A stretch of DNA of 55,628 nucleotides from positions 1-55,628 of the forward strand of contig JAJDBD010000199.1 in NCBI GenBank assembly GCA_029261575.1, read 5' to 3'. Shown here piece by piece: positions 27,552 to 37,000 of this stretch. Positions within the stretch are counted from its first letter, which is position 1. Each line of letters starts with the position of its first letter. This DNA is from Nitrospinaceae bacterium. Lineage in GTDB: Bacteria > Nitrospinota > Nitrospinia > Nitrospinales > JACRGP01. The notes beneath the pieces were generated by a model. The model saw nothing but the letters and a program-made list of their open reading frames with translations, ran no database searches and was not told the origin of the DNA. Made by a program: the position numbers and the translations under genes.

Positions 27552-28538
27552 ATGGCCCTTAACAAACGCGTTCTCATAACCACCGTCCCCTTTGGGGAAG
27601 TCGACCCGGCTCCCCTGACGATTTTGCAAGAAGCGGAGGCGGAATTCATTCTCAATCCTCTCAAGCGCAAGCTCAAGGAAAACGAATTGGCCGAGTTGAT
27701 CGGCGGCTTCGATATTCTCATCGCCGGCACGGAACCCATCACGGAAAAAGTCCTGGCGCGGGCGGCGGATTTGAAGTTCATTTCGCGAGTGGGGATCGGC
27801 CTGGATTCGGTCGATCTCATCGCGGCAAAAAAGCGCGGAGTCCAGGTTTCCTACACGCCAGACGCGCCTTCTTCCGCCGTTTCGGAGTTGACCATCGGCA
27901 TGATCGTTGCTCTTTTGAGACGCATTCCAGAAACCGACCGCGATATCAAAAACTCCCGCTGGCGCCGTTTGATGGGAAGACAAATTGCCGATTGCGTCGT
28001 CGGCGTGATTGGAATGGGGCGAATCGGAAAACGCGTCGTCCAATTGTTGCGCGCCTTTGGACCCAAAATTCTCGCCAACGATTTATGTCCCGACGAGGAG
28101 TTTGGAAACCAATCTGGAATACGCTGGGTGGATAAAAACGTTATTTACCAGGAAGCGGACGTTATCACGCTTCACGTTCCTCTCACCCGGCTGACAAAAG
28201 GCTTGATCGCCAAAAAAGAAATAGAGACGATGAAATCGAACGCGGTTTTGCTGAATACCTCCAGAGGCGGTATTATAAATGAAACGGACCTGGCCGGGGC
28301 TTTGAGGTCGGGAACGCTTGCCGGCGCCGCGCTCGACGTCTTTGAAGAAGAGCCTTATGTCGGCGAATTGGCGGGTTTGGAAAACTGTTTGCTCACCGCC
28401 CACATGGGTTCCATGTCCGAATCCTGCCGCAAAAGGATGGAACGGGAAGCCGCCGAGGAGGTCTTGCGCTTTATCCGGGGAGAACCTTTGCACAGCCCCG
28501 TCCCGGAAGCGGAATACGACGTCCAGCGGCAATCATAA
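27552..28538 (+). CDS. D-2-hydroxyacid dehydrogenase (SerA-like)
   Basis: A 328-residue NAD-dependent D-isomer 2-hydroxyacid dehydrogenase without an ACT domain. It has the substrate-site RVGIGLDSVDL, the Rossmann motif GVIGMGRIGKRVVQLLRAFG (about 154-173), NTSRGGIINETDLAGAL with the substrate Arg, DVFEEEPY with the active Glu, and TAHMGSMS with the catalytic His. Because it lies with a UDP-sugar epimerase and an HpcH/HpaI-type lyase gene it is more likely to act on a glycan precursor than in serine synthesis (inference). Confidence 0.87.
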   Translation: MALNKRVLITTVPFGEVDPAPLTILQEAEAEFILNPLKRKLKENELAELIGGFDILIAGTEPITEKVLARAADLKFISRVGIGLDSVDLIAAKKRGVQVSYTPDAPSSAVSELTIGMIVALLRRIPETDRDIKNSRWRRLMGRQIADCVVGVIGMGRIGKRVVQLLRAFGPKILANDLCPDEEFGNQSGIRWVDKNVIYQEADVITLHVPLTRLTKGLIAKKEIETMKSNAVLLNTSRGGIINETDLAGALRSGTLAGAALDVFEEEPYVGELAGLENCLLTAHMGSMSESCRKRMEREAAEEVLRFIRGEPLHSPVPEAEYDVQRQS

Positions 28539-28555
28539 AATTGAGCGCGATTTGA

Positions 28556-29332
28556 ATGTTTGGTCTTGAAAAAAAAATCCACGCCCAGCTTTCCTTATTG
28601 AAGGACAAATTCGATCTTCAGGGAATCAAGGCCGAATTTGAAGCGGAAGGTTCTTCCTTTCGGGATCTGGTGCGGCTCCGCAGGCTCACGGATAAACTGG
28701 ACCTGAAATTAATTCTTAAAATCGGCGGCGTCGAGGCGGTGCGCGACCTCAAGGATTCCCTGGAAGCGGGAGTCGACGGCCTGATCGCCCCCATGGTGGA
28801 GAGCGCGTTTGGATTGAAAAAGTTTCTGGACGCTTACCAGTCTATTTACAAAAGTAATCGGATTTACAAATCCATAAATATCGAAACCCGCGCGGGAGTG
28901 GAAAACCTGGATGAAATTCTGGCCCTTGCCAAAGGGGAAATTGACAATATCACCGTAGGCAGAACGGATTTGAGCGCCTCCTACTTCGACGAAGAGGTTC
29001 ACCCTGACAGCGAATTCATTTTTAAATTGATCGCGGATTTGGGGGAAAAAATCAAACCCACGGGCCTCACAATGACGGTGGGCGGCAGTTTAAGCGTCCG
29101 TTCCCTCGAGTACATGAACGGCCACGGGTCCGACTGGATCAATAATATTTACCGTCTGGAAACGCGGAAAACTATTTTTCCAACGCAAACCATGCTGAAC
29201 GACAAAGACTGCCTTTTGGCCGCGTTCCGGTTTGAAGAGCTTTATATTTTGTCGAAAAAAGAAATCAACGATTTATTTCTGGAGTCCGAAACGGCCCGGC
29301 TCGCCCGACTCCAAACAAGGACGAAATCATAA
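28556..29332 (+). CDS. HpcH/HpaI aldolase / citrate-lyase-beta family protein
   Basis: A 258-residue TIM-barrel protein of the metal-dependent 2-oxoacid aldolase group. Visible blocks are IAPMVESAFGLKKFL, NIETRAGVENLDEIL (metal-binding Glu) and ITVGRTDLSASY (metal-binding Asp). The family makes or breaks C-C bonds between pyruvate or acetyl-CoA and aldehydes. It begins 17 bases after the dehydrogenase gene, so the pair may prepare or process a hydroxyacid or 2-keto-acid unit. The real substrate is unknown. Confidence 0.78.
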   Translation: MFGLEKKIHAQLSLLKDKFDLQGIKAEFEAEGSSFRDLVRLRRLTDKLDLKLILKIGGVEAVRDLKDSLEAGVDGLIAPMVESAFGLKKFLDAYQSIYKSNRIYKSINIETRAGVENLDEILALAKGEIDNITVGRTDLSASYFDEEVHPDSEFIFKLIADLGEKIKPTGLTMTVGGSLSVRSLEYMNGHGSDWINNIYRLETRKTIFPTQTMLNDKDCLLAAFRFEELYILSKKEINDLFLESETARLARLQTRTKS

Positions 29333-29555
29333 ATCGTAAATTCGCCGTCGTCCCGGATGGACCAGGAAAACCCGCCCGCGCGTCATGCCTCCCTTCAAAA
29401 ATCCGCCCGCAAAATAGCGTTTCTCCTAAAGCGGCGTTTTTAGCTAAAGCAATTTCCCCCTTCCTCCGTTAAGCCCATGGAGGCGCCGCGCGCCGGACCG
29501 GGCGGTAACGCTTCGTCCGAATATCCCGACACTCAACCCGAAACCGGAATCTATT

Positions 29556-30398
29556 ATGCCCACAAGTACCTTTTCGCAAATACCCGCAGTGATCAAATAT
29601 TTTGAAACAGCCCGACCCGCTTCTATTCTCGATATCGGCGTGGGCAATGGAAAGATGGGCTTCATGGCTCGGGACTTTCTCGACGTCATGTTAGGCGAAC
29701 GCTATAAAAGGGCCGACTGGCAGGTACGGATAGACGGGATCGAGGTTTTCCCCGACTACATTCAGGATCATCAAAAAGCGGTTTACGACGACATTTTTAT
29801 TGGCGACGCGATGCAGGTTATCGACGGGCTGGGGGAATATGAAATGATCATCATCGGCGACGTGCTGGAGCATTTCGAGAAAACCGCCGCCTGGCGTTTC
29901 CTGGACAAATGCGCCGCGCATTGCTCGAAATACCTGCTCCTCTCCATCCCGCTGGGCGAGAAATGGATTCAACCGGAGATTTACGGCAACCCGCACGAGG
30001 AACATCTTTCGTTTTGGAAACCGGAGGAATTTGAACCCTTCGCCGATCAAAAAACGTATCTGGATTTTCCCGGCGTCGGGCTGTATGGAAGTTTTTTAAT
30101 TGGCCGGGGAAATTACCTGCATCACGGAGTCCGGCAGGAAGCGGACGCGCGCTTTGCCGCAGGGGACCGCCAAGGGGCCGTGGACGCCCTCGAAAAGGCC
30201 TTGAAAATTCTACCGCCCAATCTGGAAAGCGAATTTTTACTGGCGGACTTTTTGATCGGCCAGGAAAAAACCTCCGAAGCCCTCCAGCGACTCAACAAAG
30301 TCCAGGAAGAATTTCCTCTTGAACCGGGCGTCAAAAGTTGCATTGAACAATTGGCGAACGCCTTGAACAAAAAAATCCTCTGCCCGGCTCGCGCTTAA
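29556..30398 (+). CDS. SAM-dependent methyltransferase with C-terminal TPR region
   Basis: A 280-residue protein. Residues 1 to about 180 are a class I methyltransferase with ILDIGVGNGKMGFMARDFL (24-42), DGIEVFP and MIIIGDVLEHFEKTAAW. Residues about 195-270 form two or three TPR-like helical hairpins (RFAAGDRQGAVDALEKALKI, DFLIGQEKTSEALQRLNKV). It is the last plus-strand gene of the glycan island. A role in methylating glycan or lipid intermediates is inference from context. Confidence 0.75.
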   Translation: MPTSTFSQIPAVIKYFETARPASILDIGVGNGKMGFMARDFLDVMLGERYKRADWQVRIDGIEVFPDYIQDHQKAVYDDIFIGDAMQVIDGLGEYEMIIIGDVLEHFEKTAAWRFLDKCAAHCSKYLLLSIPLGEKWIQPEIYGNPHEEHLSFWKPEEFEPFADQKTYLDFPGVGLYGSFLIGRGNYLHHGVRQEADARFAAGDRQGAVDALEKALKILPPNLESEFLLADFLIGQEKTSEALQRLNKVQEEFPLEPGVKSCIEQLANALNKKILCPARA

Positions 30399-30417
30399 AA
30401 CCTGCGCGTCGTTTTTT
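30390..30417 (+). terminator. Probable Rho-independent terminator after the methyltransferase-TPR gene
   Basis: CGCGC (30390-30394), overlapping the end of the coding region, pairs with GCGCG (30404-30408) across a nine-base loop and is followed by TCG and six T residues. The stem is short but GC-only. It closes the plus-strand island before the convergent CBS gene. Confidence 0.4.
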
Positions 30418-30437
30418 CTGCCGCGGCGGACCGTCAA

Positions 30438-30878
30438 TTAGCTTCCACGGAGCCTGGGATTGGAAAAATAATGGACCAGGTCGCGAACGGAAATGATTCC
30501 CTCCACCTTCCCCTGATCCGTGACCACCAGATGACGCACCTTGTTTTTGGCCATGAATTTATTGGCGTCGACCACAGTCTCGCCGACGTCCAGAGAAACA
30601 AGAGGCTGGGTCATGATCTCCTTAACTTTGGTTTCCTTCGGGTTCAGTCCCTGAGCGATTAACCGCCGGGTGACGTCGGTTTCCGTAATAATCCCCGAGT
30701 ATTCTTCTCCCGTTTTCACCAAAACCGATCCCACTTTTTTTTCGGTCATAAAGGTCGCGACGCTTTGAACCGAGTCGTCCGAATCGACGCTCAGGACCGG
30801 GGACGACATGTACTCGCCGATGGATTCGTCTCTATGGCTTGAATCTTTTACAAATTTATGGGGCACGTGTTTTTTCAT
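30438..30878 (-). CDS. Tandem CBS domain protein
   Basis: A 146-residue protein made of two CBS motifs (about 20-80 and 85-146), with typical phrases YMSSPVLSVDSDDSVQSVA, GIITETDVTRRLI, IMTQPLVSLDVGETVVDA and GIISVRDLVHYF. Such free-standing CBS pairs bind adenine nucleotides and sense energy state; the partner is unknown. A TTG at 30896 would add six residues, but the ATG at 30878 has GAGG nine bases upstream and is preferred. Confidence 0.88.
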   Translation of the reverse strand: MKKHVPHKFVKDSSHRDESIGEYMSSPVLSVDSDDSVQSVATFMTEKKVGSVLVKTGEEYSGIITETDVTRRLIAQGLNPKETKVKEIMTQPLVSLDVGETVVDANKFMAKNKVRHLVVTDQGKVEGIISVRDLVHYFSNPRLRGS

Positions 30879-31108
30879 GAGAGGCGCCTCGATCAAGGGG
30901 TTGTCAATTTCCAGGCCCTAAGGCCACAGGTATAAACTACGCCGCCAGCGCCCCGGTTTCAAGCGCCGACGGCGATTTATTATGGAAATATCGGGGATTC
31001 TAATTTATATTTCCCGGGGATTGTAGGTTACTATCAAAACCACCGACTTCTCTGAACAAGAATCCGGCATAATGTTTAGCGGTTTCAAGGGATTCTGGAT
31101 TAGAAATT

Positions 31109-31426
31109 ATGGGGCAAATAGAACAACGATTTTTTCCGCGCATCCAGGTAAGCCAACGGGTCTCGGTCGCAGGCATGAAAAAACCCGTCTATCTGGAAAT
31201 CACCGATATCAGCATCGGCGGCGTTTCTTTTTTCACCGAAAAGCCGGTGCCGGAAGGAACGCGCCTGTTTCTGAACTTTCCGCGCAATGAAATGTTCCGG
31301 GGATGCACGATAGAAATAGTAGTGTTGAGGTGTTTTCCTGACAAGGACCAAAAGATTTTTAAAATCGCCTCCTCCTTTATAAATAACAGCTTGGAGTTTG
31401 TGAACGACATTTTGAATCTGACTTAG
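31109..31426 (+). CDS. PilZ domain protein, probable c-di-GMP receptor
   Basis: A 105-residue single PilZ domain. Both c-di-GMP-binding motifs are present: RFFPR (residues 7-11, RxxxR) and DISIGG (33-38, DxSxxG). It could couple c-di-GMP levels to motility or polysaccharide output; the neighbouring glycan island makes the latter attractive but unproven. No strong ribosome binding site is seen. Monocistronic as far as visible. Confidence 0.85.
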   Translation: MGQIEQRFFPRIQVSQRVSVAGMKKPVYLEITDISIGGVSFFTEKPVPEGTRLFLNFPRNEMFRGCTIEIVVLRCFPDKDQKIFKIASSFINNSLEFVNDILNLT

Positions 31427-31746
31427 GATTAAATGCGCCTCTAACAGGTTGCTGAAAAAGTCCGGGGTCCCCACCATAGCCAAGGCCACTCCCGGTTTCG
31501 CGAAATACATTCGATCTCATGATTCGAAGGATCATCCGTCCCAAACTGACGCTGGACGAACGTTGAGCCGTCAAAGAATATTTGAAATCCCTAACGCGGG
31601 GCTGGCCAGAGTCTCTATAGAAGAATGAGAAAGATTGGCTATTAATGGATATCTGGAGTAAGCTTGTGAATACCAATTCCCACGATTTGCCGCCCCCAGT
31701 TTATACGACGGTCATCAGTTAACAAATTTTTCTCAAGGAGTCAGCC
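31427..31746. other. 320-base region without a gene; possible mobile-element scar
   Basis: No convincing ORF on either strand. It begins with the IS-tip-like motif at 31445-31461. A plus-strand frame from 31518 is broken by two stop codons and shows no family I know, so it may be decayed coding DNA or chance. The end holds the ribosome binding site AAGGAG (31735-31740) of the parvulin gene. Confidence 0.4.
31445..31461 (+). repeat. IS-tip-like motif, copy 2
   Basis: CAGGTTGCTGAAAAAGT, 15 of 17 bases identical to the copy at 25115-25131. No transposase or matching opposite end is seen nearby. Confidence 0.35.
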
Positions 31747-32025
31747 ATGGCGTCAGCATCGGCCCGCCACATATTGGTGGAAAACGAAGATGAATGCAAT
31801 AAACTGAAAAGCGAGATCGAGGGCGGTACGGATTTCGCCGAAACGGCCAAATCCTACTCCAAATGCCCCTCCGGCGCCAGCGGCGGCGAATTGGGCGAGT
31901 TTCGACCCGGTCAAATGGTGCCGGAATTCGACCAAGTGGTTTTCAACGACGAAGTCGGCAAGGTGCATGGACCGGTGAAGACCCAGTTCGGATACCATTT
32001 GATAGAAATTACCAGCCGGAGTTGA
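31747..32025 (+). CDS. Parvulin-type peptidyl-prolyl cis-trans isomerase (PpiC-like)
   Basis: A 92-residue stand-alone rotamase domain with no signal peptide, so probably cytoplasmic. It has the family beginning ARHILVENEDECNKL, the middle GGELGEFRPGQMVPEFDQVV and the end KTQFGYHLIEI. AAGGAG at 31735-31740 sits six bases ahead of the ATG. The stop TGA runs into a GGAGG that serves the following microprotein gene. Confidence 0.92.
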   Translation: MASASARHILVENEDECNKLKSEIEGGTDFAETAKSYSKCPSGASGGELGEFRPGQMVPEFDQVVFNDEVGKVHGPVKTQFGYHLIEITSRS

Positions 32026-32038
32026 GGAGGCGCTTGTT

Positions 32039-32164
32039 TTGAAAAAAGAAGCTCCGGTCCAGCGGGAGGAACACCCTATATTCACTATTTGGGTGCATGT
32101 CGGTTATAGCATCCTGATCCTGTCCATGATCGGCTGGATGGTCTACATGGAATTTTTTATGTAA
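32039..32164 (+). CDS. 41-residue single-helix membrane microprotein
   Basis: A short ORF starting at TTG 32039, with GGAGG at 32026-32030 giving an ideal eight-base spacing, 13 bases after the parvulin stop. The product has a charged N-terminus (KKEAPVQREEHP) and one hydrophobic helix (IFTIWVHVGYSILILSMIGW) ending in aromatic and Met residues. No family recognised. The good ribosome binding site, the coupling to the parvulin gene and the clean amphipathic design favour a real gene. Confidence 0.6.
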   Translation: MKKEAPVQREEHPIFTIWVHVGYSILILSMIGWMVYMEFFM

Positions 32165-32256
32165 TTCGTCCGCTCACCCCTCTCCCCGCCCCAAACCGAA
32201 CTGTCGGCAACGTTGAAATTCTCGATCTGGAACCGACAATCGGTTTACAATGCCTC

Positions 32257-32490
32257 ATGTTGTCTGTCCTCTTCGATTTATTTTGGGCGCTTTTTGGCGG
32301 TTTGTTTTTCGTGTCGCTTTCCATAGCCGTCTATTGGTACGGATTTGTCCTTTTCAAATATTCCCGCCTGGTAGAGGATATCGCCACTTCACAAATTTCA
32401 ACCACGCGGCGGAGTCCGCACGCACGGTCAAGTCGGTCCCTTCGCCGACCCCCCGTTCCACCTGAAGTTTCCCGTCGGCGACGCGAATAA
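32257..32490 (+). pseudogene. Membrane-protein N-terminus running into noise (probably truncated)
   Basis: The 77-residue frame starts as a believable membrane protein (hydrophobic residues 2-33, then FKYSRLVEDIA) up to about residue 43. It then becomes a Ser/Arg/Pro-rich tail typical of an antisense reading of the SCP2-like gene opposite. The change falls near 32385-32391, exactly where the opposing gene also loses its domain. A junction of two truncated genes is likely; alternatively it is a non-coding chance ORF. Confidence 0.35.
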
Positions 32491-32617
32491 CGACGTCGAT
32501 ATTTTCATCGCCTTTAAAATGAAACTGGACGGCGAAATTTGCGCCTTTCGCCTTGTCCGGATTAAATATCAAGTGCACGCTCTTTAAAAAATTCTCCACC
32601 GACCTGGGTTTTATCAT
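32354..32617 (-). pseudogene. SCP2-like sterol/lipid-binding domain, 3' truncated
   Basis: An 87-residue frame whose residues 14-76 match the SCP2 pattern: LIFNPDKAKGANFAVQFHF, VIRVADGKLQVERG, TDLTVRADSAAWLKFV. SCP2 domains need roughly 25-30 more residues, but here the sequence changes to KWRYPLPGGNI and stops. Shifting the frame by one base reads a further charged tail to a TAA at 32278-32280, so a frameshift is an alternative to truncation. It lies just downstream of the methyltransferase gene on the same strand. Confidence 0.55.
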
Positions 32618-32665
32618 CGAGCGAACAGAGCGGATTTCCTTCGCCGGATTTTTTTAGGGGACGCG

Positions 32666-33889
32666 CTAGTCGTAAAAGGAAACGATTCTTTCCGGAGCGA
32701 CGCCCAGCCGGAGCAGGTCGTCGCGAATGTGACCGCGCCAGATGTACGAAGAAATCACAATCGGCTCCTCCCCATTTTTCCACAATTCTTCCGGGACGCC
32801 TTCCGGAGCGACGACGGGAACGCCATGGACCCGCGTCCCCTTTTTCAATGGATCCCGGTCCACGATCAGGTACTGGCAATCGCTTTGGAAAAACCCGGCG
32901 CTACGATCCAGATGTTCGGTGTGATGCCCGGCGCCCCAAATCAAAATTTTTGATTCTTTAGAAAATCGCACGATCAACCTTCTCATGCGCGCCAGGCTTT
33001 CATCCCGCGCCTTCAAATAATTCTGCGCGGTTTTTATGTCCGCCATAATCTCCTGCCGTGAGGGGAGCGTCTCGTCCACCTCGCCTTTGACCGCGATCAC
33101 GCGCCGCCCATTGTAACCCTCCATATCCTGCTGAAAAATTATATTCCATCCGGCGCGCCGCAAAAGCCGCTTCAATGAGAACTTGCTGAAATGGGTAAAA
33201 TGCGCGAGCGAAAAAAATCCCGTCAGATCCGGGCCGTGGTATTTAATCGCGCTGTCCACGATGGGAACTTCCACCACCAGTCGCGCCTCGTCCGGAACTT
33301 TCGCTCGAAGCGCGCGCAAGGTTTCCAGCGGCGAACGCAAATGTTCCAGTACGTGGAACATAAGGATCAAGTCGCACTGCCCCAACTCTGGATAATTCAA
33401 ATCGGATCTACAGTAAAAAGGAATATCCGGAGAACGTTCTTTTGCCTGGCGAATCAAATGCGGATCGGAATCGATCCCGGCGCATTGGAATCCGGCAGGC
33501 AATTTGCTCAGCAACGTTCCTTCCCCGCAACCGATTTCCACTACTCTTCCGGACGATCCGCAATTGTCTAAAATCCATCGAACCCGCTCGTCCGCGTCGC
33601 AATGGCCGTAACTTGCCCCGGCCTTTTCAAACAGCGCGGCCTGCCCTTCCGGCGTGTACCATGGGTCGCACCGCAGGGTTCCGCAGAGAGAACACATGAC
33701 GACGCGATGCAGCGCGCGGTTGCTTCCGTCTTGATCCTCGAAAAACTGAAAATCGTCCAGACGATAAATTTCCGTTGCCTCCTCGGTCGCGCAAAACGGG
33801 CAACTGGATTTTTCCTGCAACGAGATTTTAGATGAGCGGGCGGGAAGCCTCTTGTAGCAAGCCCAAGGGATGGATGAGATTTCCGTCAT
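32666..33889 (-). CDS. Zinc-binding SAM methyltransferase (C-methyltransferase-type three-domain protein)
   Basis: A 407-residue protein. The N-terminus has two cysteine pairs, CPFC (about 30-33) and CSLCG (about 67-71), typical of the zinc-binding domain before sugar C-methyltransferases. A class I SAM domain follows with VVEIGCGEGTLLSKLPAGF (116-134), GIDSDPHLIRQA and LILMFHVLEHLRSPLETLRA. The C-terminal part (ILIWGAGHHTEHL, then VISSYIWRGHI) matches the Rossmann-like C-methyltransferase domain. Substrate unknown; nucleotide sugars are usual for the architecture. Confidence 0.82.
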   Translation of the reverse strand: MTEISSIPWACYKRLPARSSKISLQEKSSCPFCATEEATEIYRLDDFQFFEDQDGSNRALHRVVMCSLCGTLRCDPWYTPEGQAALFEKAGASYGHCDADERVRWILDNCGSSGRVVEIGCGEGTLLSKLPAGFQCAGIDSDPHLIRQAKERSPDIPFYCRSDLNYPELGQCDLILMFHVLEHLRSPLETLRALRAKVPDEARLVVEVPIVDSAIKYHGPDLTGFFSLAHFTHFSKFSLKRLLRRAGWNIIFQQDMEGYNGRRVIAVKGEVDETLPSRQEIMADIKTAQNYLKARDESLARMRRLIVRFSKESKILIWGAGHHTEHLDRSAGFFQSDCQYLIVDRDPLKKGTRVHGVPVVAPEGVPEELWKNGEEPIVISSYIWRGHIRDDLLRLGVAPERIVSFYD

Positions 33890-34028
33890 GAATATTTTTC
33901 TATACCTTCATGCGTTGTAATCATATTGGAAGTTAGCGCTCTTTGCGCTGGATTATACAAACTTTTAAATCCAACCAGCCAAAATTTATTTTCGATTCGT
34001 TTGAAGTGTTGCGCTACACTAGCGCGCT

Positions 34029-37000
34029 ATGTTTAAGAATCGTCGCATTGTCGCGCTGTCAATTTTTATTCTCGCCCTGACCGTAGGGTTTTGGGGTTCC
34101 TCGCGCTACCCCGCGCTGAGCAGTAAAGCCGCGCTTTCTGGGGCCTCCGGATTCGAGGACCCGATGACCCACCAGGCGCATTTCAAGGTTCCAAAAAATG
34201 CTCCCCTCCATGAGCGTGTGTTTTACACCACGCTCAACTGGTACGAAACCAATTGGCGCGGCATGGCCTTCGGTCTCGCTCTGGCCGCCGCCTTTTTGAC
34301 TCTTCTGACTTATCTTCCCAAAAAACCTTCGCCCAATCGTTTCGTCAACAGTCTCCAGGGCCTTTTAGCGGGCACGCCGCTGGGCGTTTGCGTGAATTGC
34401 GTGGCTCCCATCGCCAAGGGAATTTACGAGGCGGGGAGCAAAATGGAGACCGCGCTCGCCGTCATGTTCAGTTCCCCCACGCTGAACATCGTCGTCCTCA
34501 CCATGGTGTTTTCAATTTTCCCCTTGTACATGGCTCTGCTGAAACTGGCCGGAACGCTGACGCTGATCCTTTTGATCCTGCCGCTGATTTCCGACAAGGA
34601 ACGGAAATCCAGCCGCAAACCCGTCCCCCTGGCGGGCGAGCTGGCTTGCTCCTGGGACGGCGGTTTGGAATCCTGGTCCCAGGCCTTCATGGAAACGGCT
34701 CGGGATTACTGGAAAAGTTTCAAATACATTTTCGTGCGCACGTTTCCGCTGATGCTGTTCGCGGGATTTCTTGGCGCCTTGATGAGCCATACCTGGAATT
34801 TCGATCATTTGATCGGAGTCGACGTCAACCTCGCCAACCTGGGATTGATCTCTTTCATGGGAACCTTTCTCCCCTTGCCCATCGCCTTCGACGTCATGCT
34901 CGCTCAGGCTTTAATGACGTCGGGATTCGCCGACGGTTTTGTCGCGACCCTCCTGTTCACTCTTGGAACTTTCAGCGTTTATTCGGCGATGATCGTGTGG
35001 CGAACCTTCTCGTTGAAGATCGCCGCCCAACTTTACCTGATCGTTTGCGTTCTGGGGATCGGGTTAGGATACGCCGCCAACGCCTGGTCGGAGCGGCAAT
35101 TCGTCCAGTGGCTCGCCGGTTACGAAGAAATCCTGCTGGACGAGTCGGGAACGCCATCGGACGCCCCCCGGAGCCAGGCCCTGATTGAGCGCGCGGCTCC
35201 TTTGGCTCCAACAATAAAGCGAAGGGGAACTCCATTTTTAAAAATCGGGAATTTGGCGGTTGATTACCTCCCCTACCCAAAGCGAACCGCGACCGGCGAG
35301 GCCCCGTTTCAAAAAGTATCCGGACCGGAATTGGGAATCGAATATTCCAACAAAATCACTCCCGCCAGTTTTTTTGATCCTTTGTATTTTGGACGCGGCG
35401 TCGCCTCGGGCGACTTCAATAAAGACGGATGGGTCGATCTCGCCGTCGCCACCGACAACGGTTTCGAGTTGTACCAAAACGTCGACGGCGACCGGTTCCA
35501 GCGCTGGGCGATTCCCAATCGACAGATGATCGGCAAACAGGGAATCTCCGTCGCGTTGGCGGATATGAACAACGACGGTTGGCTGGACGTATTTTTCACC
35601 GCGTTCAACGACGGCAATTATATTTGGCTCAATCCCGGCGCCAGCGGAAAGTTTTCCGAATTGATTTCCGTGCCGAGAAATAATTCCTTGCTGACCAGCG
35701 CTTTGGGATTTGCGGATCTGAACCGGGACGGATTTTTGGACGTGGCCAACGGCAACTATTACCTCGGCGTTTTAACGCGGACGCCCAACGACGCTTCGTC
35801 CAATCAAATCGTTTTCAACGAGGACTTGAGCTTTCGCGCGGTCGACCTGCCCGGCGTCCCCGGCCAAACCCATTCCACCCTACTCTCCGACATTAACGGC
35901 GACGACCTGCCCGACCTTCTGGTCGCCAACGACTACCAGGTAGCGGACGAATATTATTTTGGAAAAGGTAGCGGCGACTTTAGCAAAATAAAGCGATCGG
36001 ACGGCGTCGTTCCCCTCACCACCGAAAACACCATGAGCATCGACTCAGGGGATTTTGACAACGATCTGATACCGGATTTTTATCTGGCCAATATCGGCTT
36101 CACGCGCGGCATAGACGTCGTGTCCAATATTTTTGGAGACTCCATGCAGGACGCCGGCAGGGAATTTTGCGATTCAGGTAAAAGCGTCCTCGACCCGCCC
36201 GCCTGCCATGAGCTTTTGAAACTGGCCACATTATTGAATCCTGAAAAACAGGACGTGACCGAAAAATGCTCCGTGCTGGCCGAGCGCAAAGCGGTCCAGG
36301 AATGCATGGTTTCGCGTATGGCTCTCACTGCGGTGAAGCGGAACGATCCGGCCTTGTGCGAAAAAATTTCCGCCCGCTATCCCTTATTGCAAACCGTATG
36401 CAACGGCTACTTTAAGGCTAAAAAAGCGGCAGGGAACAGCGACAGCGAAATCCCCATTCAAAGTTTGTTCAATATATTAATGCGCGGCAAGGGAGACGGA
36501 ACTTTTGAAAACGTTTCCGAGCAAGCCGGAGTGAAGACTGCGGAGTGGAGTTGGAACGCGCGCTTTGCGGATTTGGACAACGACGAATGGCAGGATTTGT
36601 TTGTGGTGAATGGAGTGTTGATCACGCAGGAATTCGCTTCCAACAATTTTTTCCATAACCGGGAAGGAAAAACCTTCTCGGACGAGGCGAAGGCGTTTGG
36701 CCTGGACGATCACGACCACAGTTCGTCCTACGCCTATCTGGATATGGACGCCGACGGCGACCTGGATATCGTCGCCAACACCCTGTACGGTCCGTTCAAG
36801 ATATACATAAATAACGAAACGAAAAACCACAGCGTCGGGTTTCGCTTATGGGACGGCAAGGGCAATCGTTTTTGCGTGGGATGCAAAATTATAATTCGTT
36901 ACGGCCCGGCGGGCGAACGGGGGCAGTTTCGTGAAATCAAAACCAGCGGCGGGTTTCATTCTTTCGACGCGCCGCGCGCGCATTTTGGCCTGGGCCGTTT

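Noticed and set aside
29333-29555. Possible small gene with ATG at 29476 before the methyltransferase
   Set aside because: The frame is out of phase with the methyltransferase, lacks a ribosome binding site and closes inside it after 43 codons with no protein-like pattern.
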